Below are positions 12,640-22,445 of a DNA stretch of 64,000 nt, piece by piece. The notes under the pieces were generated by a model that saw only the letters and a list, made by a program, of their open reading frames with translations, was not told the DNA's origin and ran no database searches. The DNA comes from Oreohelix idahoensis. Lineage: Eukaryota; Mollusca; Gastropoda; Stylommatophora; Oreohelicidae. The stretch is taken from NCBI GenBank assembly GCA_024509875.1, contig JAMPIV010014852.1, positions 1 to 64,000 on the forward strand, given 5' to 3'. The position numbers and the translations under genes are program-made. The stretch's first letter is position 1; each line of letters begins with the position of its first letter.

Positions 12640-13971
12640 TTGTAACGGTTGTTTTACATGTAATTTACTAGATGTAACGATTTAGTTACATATAACATAG
12701 TGGATGTAACAATTTATTAACATGTAACATAGTAACTAATGTGAAATACAAAAAAGTATTTGTAACGACTGATTTAAATACAATGTAGTAGATGTAATAA
12801 ATGATTTAAATACAATATTAGATGTAATAACTGATTTAAATACAGTATTACATGTAATAACTGATTTAAGTGCATTATGGTACATATAACAACTGATTTA
12901 AATACGATATGGTAGATGTAACAACTGATTTAAATACAATATAGAAGAGGTAACCATTAATTTAAATACTGTATAGCAGATGTAATAATTGATTTAAATA
13001 CAATATAGTAGATGTAATAACAGATTTAAATACAATATAGTAGATGTAACGACTGGTTTAAATACAATAAAGTAGATGTAATAACTGATTTAAATACAAT
13101 GTAGTATATTTAGCGACTAATTTATGTACAATATTTTAAATGTAACGACTAATTTAAATACATTATGTTAAGTGTAATCACTTATTTATATACAATATGT
13201 TAAACGTAATGACTAATTTATATACAATATGTTAAATGTAACGGCTGAATTAAGTACAATATAATAAATGTAACGACTGATTTAAGGACAGTATAATAGA
13301 TGTAGCGACAGATTTAAGGGCAGTATAATAGACGTAGCGGCTGATTTAAGCATAGTATAATAGATGTAGCGGCTGATTTAAGGGCAGTATAATAGATGCA
13401 ACGACGGGCTTAAGGACAGTATAATAGATGTAGCGATTGATTTAAGGGCAGTATAATAGATGTAGCGGCTGATTTAAGTACAGTATAATAGATGTAGCGA
13501 CTGATTTAAGGGCAGTATTATAGATGTAGCGGCTGATTTAAGCACAGTATAATAGATGTAGCGACGGATTTAAGCACAGTATAATAGATGTAGCGACTGA
13601 TTTAAGCACAGTATAATAGATGTAGCGGCTGATTTAAGCACAGTATTATAGATGTAGCGGCTGATTTAAGGGCAGTATAATAGATGAAACGACGGATTTA
13701 AGGACAGTATAATAGATGTAGCGACTGATTTAAGCACAGTATAATAGATGTAACGATTTATTTAAGGACAGTATAATAGATGTAACGGCTGATTTAAGTA
13801 CAATATAGTAGACGTAACGGCTCATTTAAGTACAATATAGCAGATGTAACGGCTGATTTAAGGACAAAATAGTAGATGTAACGGCTGTTTTAAAGAAAGT
13901 ATAGTAGATGTAAAGGCTGATTTAAGGTCAATATAGTAGACGCTACGGCTGATTTAAGGACAGTATAGTAG
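12640..13971. repeat. Minisatellite array B, 32-bp unit, left block
   Basis: About 40 copies of a ~32-bp unit with core GATGTAACGACTGATTTAA followed by a TACAATATAGTA segment. The unit type changes along the array: GATTTAAATACAATATAG types to ~13100, AATTTATATACAATATGTTA types to ~13260, then GCAGTATAATAGATGTAGC types to ~13780. That is the gradient expected from local unequal exchange. The gypsy element inserts at 13972. Confidence 0.95.
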
Positions 13972-16280
13972 TGTAGTGGATTTGATGGTATTGTATGATT
14001 GTGATATTACCTAGTGTAATGCATGAGGTCAGCTGTGAAGGCTCCTGAGATAAATGTAGCTGTGAATTTACAGAAGGCCCTTCTTGCTACCACTACGACC
14101 TCACACCTATCTTTTTTTTTTACTAATAATTGTGGCTACGTTAAAATTCTAGGGTACTGATATGTAATGTGTTGTGGTAGTTTACATACACACACACAGA
14201 TATTTAATAAGTCTAATAATATTAATAAAATGTTATAACACACTGAACTAACTCAAGCTGTGTAAAATTTTGATAGTAAATTTTCTTTAAGTTTATTTGT
14301 TCTGAACCAAGGTTTTATTTTGGTCAGAACATATGAAAGGTTTTGAAATTAGGAATGAAATGCATGAATATATGGCACAATAAATGAAAGGTGTGTACAT
14401 ATGTATTTTACAAGACTAGTTAATATTACTACTGTTTATAGTTGTAATTTATCGGGGAGAACGATTAATGGATGTGCTGTTGGGGTGGCCTCATCACTCC
14501 CTGTCTATGGCTACTAACATTGTCCATTTATTGATGGGAATATAGTTGGTGTGTTAGAAAATAAGTTGGTGAATGTCCAGCAGGCCAGACGCTCACGTAT
14601 CTTGAATGAGTAGTTCTGGTGCTGGAATCTGGTGGCCCCACCTCTCCGTGCTTGGGGGCAATATAAGGATGCTCTGCCAAAATATTAAACTGCACGGGTA
14701 CACTCTTGTATTATTCAACACATCATTTGACACCACATTGGTGCCAAATAAAAACTCACAGTTCTGAAATAAAAGTATTTGGTCATGTGTCAGAACTCTA
14801 CCTCCTGAGCCACTTCTACGCTCAACACTACACAACAACACCACATAGACGGGGTCAGATCTCTCTGACCATACAGCACATCTTACCAAGTTGGTTTCAC
14901 ATAGGATAAGTTCCCCCAGACTACATATTCTGAAATATGTTCATTAGCTTCTTGCCATAGAATAGGATAGGTGATATGTTCCCCTGATCTCAACACTTGA
15001 TCCGCCCTTCATAATCCTTGCTGGAGTTTATGTATTTTGTTTGTCTCTAGACCCTGAACTGGGGCGGGGGTCTAGAGCGAATCCTTACTTGTTGTAAGGG
15101 ATAGATTTTGATATGGCAGTATCAAATCACTCGAAACATTAAACAAATATTAAAATATACAAAGAAATACTTTCAGTCTTACCAGAATTATGAATAGAGA
15201 ACACAGTTATATGCTAACAAAACTCAGCTGAGCTGCTGGTTCTAGTATGGCGTCCCTCTAAATATTTCAATTAGCTTCTGGGAAATACACCACTGAATTA
15301 TTTACTGTGTCTACTACTGGACAATTTATGATGAATGGCAAAAATGCGCGTCTGAGCGCCGATAATATGTTTATCTGTGGCCAATCAGCGCCTTTTTTCC
15401 TTTTCAAATTCAAACCTCCTACCAAAAGTCAATTCAGTCATACCTCAGTCAAGTATGTATTATTGTCTGTTGGTCCGTCTGTCTCTACTTGCGTTTCACA
15501 AAAAAAAACACACTTGTTTTTTTGAACCAACTCTGCCGTCCCCTACACAATTTTGCCTTTAAAGTTATTTTTAGCCACAATTCTCCACCACATTCCCTCT
15601 CTTTCATTCCAACTAGATTTTAGCACTTGAGTCTCAAGGCCGCAGTTTTTGAAAATTAGTGACATTTTTTGTTTCAATGCAGTCGCTCGCTGATATGAAC
15701 AACACAGTCTTTTGTCAATATCTTTCTTATTATCTATCCGTCTGTATAAATGAAAGCATATTATTTCACTGCTCAAGATGGGCCATCAGGCCAGCTAGGT
15801 TTTATATTCCTACCATTATTATTAAGAAAAAGTTACTTTTCAAGGTTAGTTGGTTTTTTGAAATATTTTCGAGCATCTTCTGTAATGCGTTTGCCGCTGA
15901 ATTTAAATAAACGGACTAAGTTATCGCAAAAGCGTCCAAGAAATGACTGTTGCGTATAATAGCTAAGGTCCCTTTTGTCGATTTCTTTACCTTGTGTCAA
16001 CTTGGGGACGTGAATTTTTTTCCTTTCCCCACCAATTGCGTCTTTTTAGCCTTGCTAGTTTCAAGCACGTGTTCAGTCATATTTTTTCCTTTTGATCTCC
16101 GTTCTCATCCCGTTCCAAGGGTAAACGTTGTGCCTTCACGTCTAACAAGTTAGTTTCCATGGCGGGTGGTGACCCGCGGCGTGGGCGATCATGTCTGCTA
16201 GTAGCTTACGCATTAGTTTTTATCTCTACATTTTATCTTTGGAGATATTTTAACGTTGTATCACGGTTAATTTTATCACA
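13972..16280 (-). mobile_element. 3' LTR of the gypsy element (2.3 kb)
   Basis: Starts TGTAGTGG and ends TTTATCACA on the plus strand, hence TG..CA. The right edge abuts a pyrimidine-rich run that is the complement of a polypurine tract. The first ~1.4 kb repeats at 20872-22300 with few substitutions. A 98-codon minus-strand open frame (14593-14889) is shared by both LTRs but has no family I recognise. At 2.3 kb the LTR is long for a gypsy element. Confidence 0.88.
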
Positions 16281-16293
16281 CATCTCCCCACTT
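16281..16293 (-). promoter_or_regulatory. Polypurine tract of the gypsy element
   Basis: Read on the minus strand, AAGTGGGGAGATG directly precedes the LTR start TGTGATAAAATT. This is the usual position and composition of the primer for plus-strand DNA synthesis and sets the LTR edge at 16280. Confidence 0.75.
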
Positions 16294-16367
16294 GAAAACA
16301 TGCCTACGGCAAGTTCCAAAACCAGTGATACACATAGATAAAATTACTCCTCACGCCTGCCATTACT

Positions 16368-16958
16368 CTAATTTTGATCACAGGGGTGCCGACTGAGGAA
16401 ATCTGCACCGACATTCAATTTGCCTGGGATATATTGGATACTAAACTGATAAGGATGAAGCAATAAAGACCACCTCAGCAATCTTGCGTTTTCATGCTTA
16501 GCCTGAGATAAGAATACGAGGGGCTGATGATCCGTCTGGACCACAAAAGTCCTACCATACAGATAGATTTGAAACTTCTTTATTGCCCAGATTAACGCTA
16601 AACATTCTTTTTCGCTTGTGGAATATCCTTGTTCCGCCTTATTCAATTTGCGGCTTGCATAAGCGACTGGGTTCAGTTCCCCATCAGGTGAAGATGATCT
16701 TTGCAACAAAGCCGCCCCGAGTCCTACATTACTTGCATCTGTTCTTACGACAAAATCCTGTGTCAAATCAGGCAGTTTGAGAATAGGCTTGCTAGTGAGT
16801 TTTTCCTTTAAGTCTTGGAACGCTAATTCACTTTGCGCAGTCCAAATAATTTTATCTGGAAGTCCCTTGCGAGTCAGATCAGTCAGAGGAGCACAAATAG
16901 AGTTAAAATCTTTGATGTATTTTTGATAAAATCCGCATAACGACACGAATGATCGCAC
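16368..16958 (-). pseudogene. gypsy pol: RT thumb/connection and RNase H
   Basis: 196 codons. It starts with the connection motif VRSFVSLCGFYQKYIKDF and moves into an RNase H domain: FVVRTDASNVGLGAAL (first Asp), STSEKECLALIWA (Glu), VVQTDHQPL (second Asp), and a terminal region with HPYQFSIQYIPGKLNVGADF. RNase H removes the RNA strand during reverse transcription in the capsid. It is the C-terminus of pol and ends just before the polypurine tract, so no integrase follows it. The frame is offset from the RT frame by a shift at an A-rich run near 16955. Confidence 0.92.
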
Positions 16959-17523
16959 GTCCTTTTTTGTTTTGTGGTCTAGGTGCTCTCTGCAGTTTTT
17001 CCAAGTTCTTGGGGTCAGGGGTCATGTTACCCTGATATACAGTGTGTCCCAAGAATTCCAACTCTTTGCATCCAATACAACATTTTGTTTGCCTAGCAGT
17101 TAAGTTCGCCTCCCTAAGCCTATTAAATAACATTTTTAGAGCGTCAATGTGTTCTTCAAATGTCTCTGTGGCGACGAGAATATCATCCATGAAATTCGTG
17201 ATACATGGGTTATTCAGGGGATCCAACAATTTGCGCATCATCCTTGAAAATACACTCGGAGCATTTTTCAGTCCGAATGGTAGCATGTTGAATTCATAAT
17301 GTCCATCCGAAGTGCTAAAAGCCAAATAAGGTCTCACTTCAGGCTTCACTGGAATCTGGTAATAGCCTTTACTAAGATCCACCTTTGAAAAGTATTTTGC
17401 CTTGTTTAATCTGGCAAATAACTGTTTTGTGTCTGGTAATGGATCCACTTGTCCTTCTGTGACAGCATTCAGTTTCCTGTAATCTATGCACAGTCTGTGT
17501 TCCCCAGATGGTTTTCTCAACAA
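16903..17523 (-). pseudogene. gypsy pol: reverse transcriptase
   Basis: 206 codons covering the Ty3/gypsy RT palm and fingers: HRLCIDYRKLNAVT, YFSKVDLSKGYYQIPV (first catalytic Asp near residue 49), FNMLPFGLKNAPSVFSRMM, and the FMDDILVAT box (residues 111-114, the YXDD position). It then reaches LEFLGHTV. The last ~25 codons have run out of frame; the correct continuation is the RNase H frame. The N-terminal part of RT is in a third frame, after a shift at a G run near 17560. All catalytic residues visible are intact. Confidence 0.93.
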
Positions 17524-17548
17524 AACTACACTGGAACTAAAAGATGAT

Positions 17549-18652
17549 TCACTGTGCGAAATAATCCCCCTCCTTCAACAAATAATCTATTTCTTCCTTC
17601 AATGCCTTCTCCTTCGCGAACGGAATAGAATAGGCTGTCATACAGATTGGGTTTGAGTCTACCAGTTTCATGTCATACTGTAGCAAATTTGTATGGCCTG
17701 GTTTATCTGTTAATACATCTGTATGTTCCTCCAGAACCTGTTGAACTCTCTCCCTCTGATTTTTAGTCAGGTGCTTACTGACTTTTACCTGTGCTGCTGT
17801 TTCACAAGGATGTAATGGGTATTCATGTGAGGTGAGTGGTTCCTTTTGCATTTGAGTTGCGATAGCCAAGGTCAGTAAGGGGGTGCTTTCCTGGAGTGGT
17901 CTGTCCAGATACTTCTTTAACAGGTTTACATGATAAACTTTCTCCTTCCCCTTTTTGTCAATTTTATAGTTTGTTCTAGACACCTTCTCTAGAACCGTAT
18001 ATGGACCTTGCCATCCAATTTGTAATTTATTCTGGCTGCCGGGTAGTAGAAGCAGCACCTTCTCTCCCACAGCTAGTTCTCTGTCCTTTGCCTTCCTATT
18101 AAAATATGCTGCATGTTTCTTCCTGGCTTGTTTCAAATTATCATTTGCCAGTTTCCATCCAGCTTTCAAACGAGTGGTCAGTTCGTTCACGTATTGATAA
18201 GATGAGGTAACAGTCTCTTCCACCTTCTCATCTGTCCAGGTCCTTATTAGTGCTACATCTGGATTTTTTAATTTTCCATATTTATTTTTCATGGCACCCA
18301 TCGGGTCCCGTCCATTTGAAGCATTATAGTGAGGATTTTTCTTCCTAGAATCATCACTCACAAATCGACCACTACCAATTTTTTTCTTGGGTTTGTCTTC
18401 CCACTTTAGATTGCTTATGAGAGATCTTCGCTCTCTTTTCTGTTCTTCCAGTTTATATAAGTCTGACCGAGGGATTGTCATCTTATCCTGGGTAAAATTT
18501 ACTCTTTGTACTCGTCGCATAGTGGCCATATTAATCCATTCAAGTGAAGACTGGGTGTGAAAAGGGGGCTCCCATTGCACTTTGTCTACCTGAGTATAAT
18601 AATTTTTCTTTCCAGGCCTAAGAGTGCCCCGTGGCGTTTCTAGGTCCTGCAC
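17549..18652 (-). pseudogene. gypsy pol: unrelated insert, integrase C-terminus and start of RT
   Basis: 367 codons. Residues ~138-250 are a Ty3/gypsy integrase C-terminal region: WKLANDNLKQARKKHAAYFN, AVGEKVLLLLPG, and a GPY/F module (GWQGPYTVLEKV) ending VYHVNLLKKYLDRP. Residues ~330-360 (NPICMTAYSIPFAKEKALKE) are the usual start of RT, which proves that integrase precedes RT. Residues ~5-132 (18257-18640) show no D,D-35-E core. They are a lysine/arginine-rich sequence with QVDKVQWEPPFHTQ, MTIPRSDLYKLEEQKRERR and ASNGRDPMGAMKNKYGKL, which I cannot assign. It occupies the place of the integrase catalytic core and is in frame with both sides. Confidence 0.85.
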
Positions 18653-19390
18653 ATATTTTCCCTTTGTGGGTGTTCCCTCATGAAATACGCCACATGCTTC
18701 TACAAAGTTTTCAATATCGACATTTACGTCGGGCCAATAGTATTTGCGAGCAACTTTTTGGCAGATGGTACCGACTTTTTCATGGTCCCCATCTTTTCCA
18801 ACATGTAAGCTCGTTATTAAATTTGCCCTATACCTTGGGAAGAACCAACTGTCCGTGACCAGTGGATCTAGTTCCTGTCTTCCTGTATAGCAATCTGTCC
18901 TTCATAAAATATTCCCCCTTGCTCGGAGGTGTGTGGCATTTGGGCAATTTTTTAAAACATGGCTTGAGTGTCCTATCCTCAGCCTGCGCCTTCCTCATCT
19001 CCTCTGGATGAGCATTTATAGGTTCACCTTCTTCCTCCTTCTTCTGTGACCTGGTCTGCACTGTCGCCATGATCACAGGTCTCTCGGGATTCCCCAAGAA
19101 GACGTATCTACACCCCAATATCAGAGGGTAGATTGGTTCATCTATCACTGCTGCTCTGATTTCTCCTTCCACATAGCGAGTTTTCACCGTTATCCTTGCG
19201 ATGGGAAGTGTCATGAGTGGTATGTCCTTAGTTGCCCCTTGTATTTCCACTGTTTCGGTGGTATACTGACTTGGGTCCACTAGGCTAGACTTCACAACTG
19301 AATCATAATCCAAACCTGTATCATAAAGGCACCTTATGGTGACCCCATTACAAATAACATCCTCACAAACTGGGGGGTGATAAGGTTCCT
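18653..19390 (-). pseudogene. gypsy pol: aspartic protease and integrase HHCC finger
   Basis: The open frame 18828-19313 extends upstream in frame to a YDTG active site (about 19312-19325; IRCLYDTGLDYDSVV), the catalytic motif of retroviral-type protease. ALPIARITVKTRY-like strands and a PLILGCRYVF segment follow. The C-terminal half (CFKKLPKCHTPPS, DRLLYRKTG) is the lead-in to the integrase zinc finger. The finger itself, with LHVGKDGDHEKVG and YYWPDVNVDIENFVEAC, is in another frame at 18655-18840. Its last cysteine position reads CGVF rather than CXXC. The protein then runs into the unrelated segment at 18640. Confidence 0.82.
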
Positions 19391-19424
19391 GCTGTCCATT
19401 AGGATTAACCTTTAATCCCCGACT

Positions 19425-20024
19425 TCATTGCAGCAATGTTTGAAGGTTTCCTTCTACAAAATTCGGTGTTATGGTTATCTTTCTTGCACCATTTACACCA
19501 TCTTTTTCCTTGGTTAAACGGTTTTTTTTTTCATTGGATTTTTGGTCATTGAACTGTGAGTTTCTGTCTCGATAGTCATTTCTTGGCCGTTCAAAGTTTG
19601 TCCTACCTTTATTTCCATGTTCTCTATTATCAAATTTATTAAATTGCTGTGGAGCTTTAAAATTGTCTAAGTGCTTCTTTTTAGCACCACTTACCTCTGC
19701 CTGGGCTGCCTGATACCTCTCAGCGACATTTAAAACCTCCCCCAACTTCTCTGCACCTTGTTCCATGAGAAATTTTCTCATGTCTGGAGCCATGGACTCT
19801 CTCAATTGCTCTATCATGATCATCTCCTTAAGATCTTGGGTCTTCCCCAGAGCCGTCCATTTCTCCAAATAGGTTTCCAGTCTGGCAGAGAATTGGTGGT
19901 ATGTCTCCCCAGACAACAGTTTGGCATTTCTAAATTTCTTACGATAAAATTCACAATTTTTTTCGTACCTTAATAACAAAGCCTGCTTTAACATGTCATA
20001 ATTGTCTTGGTCTTCTCTGTTCAT
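19425..20024 (-). pseudogene. gypsy gag: capsid and nucleocapsid
   Basis: 199 codons with a Gag capsid core of the retrotransposon/SCAN-like type: YDMLKQALLLRYEKNCEFYR, GETYHQFSARLETYLEKW, then MAPDMRKFLMEQGAEKL and AERYQAAQAEV. A basic, glutamine/asparagine-rich linker follows. The CCHC knuckle (CX2CX4HX4C, reading CKWCKKDNHNTEFC) is present but in a neighbouring frame, after a shift at an A10 run (about 19520-19532). Gag would assemble the particle and bind RNA in the cytoplasm. Confidence 0.85.
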
Positions 20025-20037
20025 TTTTGCGAAGACT

Positions 20038-20080
20038 TCATAAGAAGTACCTCTCAGTCCCTGTGATAACTTTAAACTCC

Positions 20081-20129
<49 letters not shown>

Positions 20130-20649
20130 ACCCATATGTAGTAGCTAATAACTCAAAACGTCCGAGGTACCCCTCTATTTCATCGTCTTTTTCAACAAAA
20201 TGGTCTAAATGAAACCCCATAGCTGATGTTGAGGCTCCCAGACTGGGCGTAGCATCTGAGGCAAAAGGGCTGGCACCATTTTCAGGAGCCTGGCCTTGTA
20301 GCTCCAGCTCCCTTAGTCGTAATTCGTGCTCCCTTTGCAACCTTCTATCTTCTGCCTCCCTTTGCTGTCGTTTTTCTTCTGCCTCTAATGCTTTAGCCTC
20401 TTTATCAGCCTCAATTTGTAACCTCTTATCTTCAGCTAATCTTTCAGACTCTAATTTTCTTTCAGCCTCTTTTTCTAATCTTCTTTCTTCCCGTTCAATA
20501 TACTTATCACATTCAGCCGTTACATATTGAATTAAAACCTGACCATCCATTCCCATATCCTTTGCCGTTAGCACAGCAGCTGATCTGAATTTGGCTAGCT
20601 CCGCCATACTTTTTAGACAATTTAGCAATGAGCAAGATAAAATTTCCAA
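20038..20649 (-). pseudogene. gypsy gag: N-terminal coiled-coil region
   Basis: 203 codons. The likely start is the methionine of MAELAKFRSAAV (about residue 15). It is followed by a long charged coiled coil (residues ~50-115, rich in Glu, Arg, Lys, Leu) and a SCAN/capsid lead-in (MGFHLDHFVEKDDEIEGYLG, RFELLATTYG). A pure (GA)n run then encodes alternating Arg-Glu and throws the frame: the next capsid residues (WSLKLSQGLRGTSYEVFAKM) are in the frame that joins the 19425-20024 segment. Confidence 0.8.
20083..20128. repeat. (CT)n microsatellite inside gag
   Basis: 46 bases of CT repeat inside the gag coding region, giving Arg-Glu repeats on the minus strand. It marks the frame change between the two gag segments, either by true expansion or by miscounted repeat length. 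Confidence 0.95.
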
Positions 20650-20847
20650 CCACTAAAGTAATTCTAATTACTATAGTCTAAAGTAATTCTAATTAGCCAG
20701 TTAACTAATTAATTACCACTGGCTGTGAAGATTCACCAACTTTTATTTTCCCTTTTAATTTTAAGGGACACTTTTAATTTTTATAATGTGTTCCCCTAAT
20801 TTAATTCTCCCACCAGGAGATCCTAATATTACTGTTAAGCTAATTAT

Positions 20848-20866
20848 CCCGGGACAAGAGACCCCA
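20848..20866 (-). promoter_or_regulatory. Putative primer-binding site of the gypsy element
   Basis: On the minus strand, TGGGGTCTCTTGTCCCGGG lies five bases inside the end of the 5' LTR. A TGG start at this position is what a tRNA-primed element shows, but I could not match it to a tRNA 3' end. Confidence 0.35.
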
Positions 20867-20871
20867 ATATA

Positions 20872-22445
20872 TGTAGTGGATTTGATGGTATTGTATGATT
20901 GTGATATTACCTAGTGTGATGCATGAGGTCAGCTGTGAAGGCTCCTGAGATAAATGTAGCTGTAAATTTACAGAAGGCCCTTCTTGCTACCACTACGACC
21001 TCACACCTATCTTTTTTTTCTAATGAATGTGGCTACGTTAAAATTCTAGGGTACTGATATGTAATGTGTTGTGGTAGTTTACATACACACACACAGATAT
21101 TTAATAAGTCTAATAATATTAATAAAATGTTATAACACACTGAACTAACTCAAGCTGTGTAAAATTTTTGATAGTAAATTTTCTTTAAGTTTATTTGTTC
21201 TGAACCAAGGTTTTATTTTGGTCAGAACATATGAAAGGTTTTGAAATTAGGAATGAAATGCATGAATATATGGCATAATAAATGAAAGGTGTGTACATAT
21301 GTATTTTACAAGACTAGTTAATATTACTACTGTTTATAGTTGTAATTTATCTGGGAGAACGATTGATGGATGTGCTGTTGGGGTGGCCTCATCACTCCCT
21401 GTCTATGGCTACTAACATTGTCCATTTATTGATGGGAATATAGCTGGTGTGTTAGAAAATAAGTTGGTGAATGTCCAGCAGGCCAGACGCTCACGTATCT
21501 TGAATGAGTAGTTCTGGTGCTGGAATCTGGTGGCCCCACCTCTCCGTGCTTGGGGGCAATATAAGGATGCTCTGCCAAAATATTAAACTGCACGGGTCCA
21601 CTCTTGTATTATTCAACACATCATTTGACACCACATTGGTGCCAAATAAAAACTCACAGTTCTGAAATAAAAGTATTTGGTCATGTGTCAGAACTCTACC
21701 TCCTGAGCCACTTCTACACTCAACACTACACAACAACACCACATAGACGGGGTCAGATCTCTCTGACCATACAGCACATCTTACCAAGTTGGTTGGTTTC
21801 ACATAGGATAAGTTCCCCCAGACTACATATTCTGAAATATGTTTCATTAGCTTCTTGCCATAGAAATAGGATAGGTGATATGTTCCCCTGATCTCAAACA
21901 CTTGATCCGCCCTTCATAATCCTTGCTGGAGTTTATGTATTTTTGTTTGTCTCTAGACCCTGAACTGGGGCGGGGGGTCTAGAGCGAATCCTTACTTGTT
22001 GTAAGGGATAGATTTTGATATGGCAGTATCAAATCACTCGAAACATTAAACAAATATTAAAATATACAAAGAAATACTTTCAGTCTTACCAGAATTATGA
22101 ATAGAGAACACAGTTTATATGCTAGCAAAACTCAGCTGAGGCTGCTGGCTCTCTAGTATTATGGCGTCCCTCTAAATATTTCAATTAGCTTCTGGGAAAT
22201 ACACCACTGAAATAATGTCACCCCTGTGCTCTACTAGGACAATTTAATGTTGAATGGCAAAAATGCGCGTCTGAAGCGCCGGATAATTTATGGGGTTTAC
22301 CCCTGTGGCCAATGGATGGAGCAGCCTTTTTTCCTTTTCAAATTCAAACCTCCTAACCAAAAAAAGAGGTCATTTTCATTGTCCATACCTCAGGTCCCAA
22401 GTTATGCAGTATTGTCTGTTTGGTGATCCGAGAATTGTCTGAAAA
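20872..22445 (-). mobile_element. 5' LTR of the gypsy element (visible part)
   Basis: Repeats 13972 onward with high identity (same TGTAGTGGATTTG start) to about 22300. The match then becomes noisy, with small insertions relative to the left LTR, and is lost by ~22445. By comparison with the 2309-bp left LTR it should end near 23180. A minus-strand open frame (21491-21901) is the counterpart of the one in the left LTR. Confidence 0.85.

Larger units (their letters stand above)
13972..22445 (-). mobile_element. Ty3/gypsy LTR retrotransposon with Gmr1-like (IN before RT) gene order
   Basis: Two near-identical LTRs (13972-16280 and from 20872) in the same orientation bracket gag and pol on the minus strand. 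Reading 5' to 3' on the minus strand: gag with coiled coil, capsid and CCHC knuckle; aspartic protease; integrase HHCC finger; an unrelated segment; integrase C-terminal GPY/F module; RT; RNase H; polypurine tract; LTR. Integrase ahead of RT is the Ty1/copia order but is known in the Gmr1 group of Ty3/gypsy elements. The LTRs differ by few substitutions over ~1.4 kb, so insertion was recent. It sits inside array B. The outer end of the right LTR is lost in the anomalous sequence after ~22445. Confidence 0.9.
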
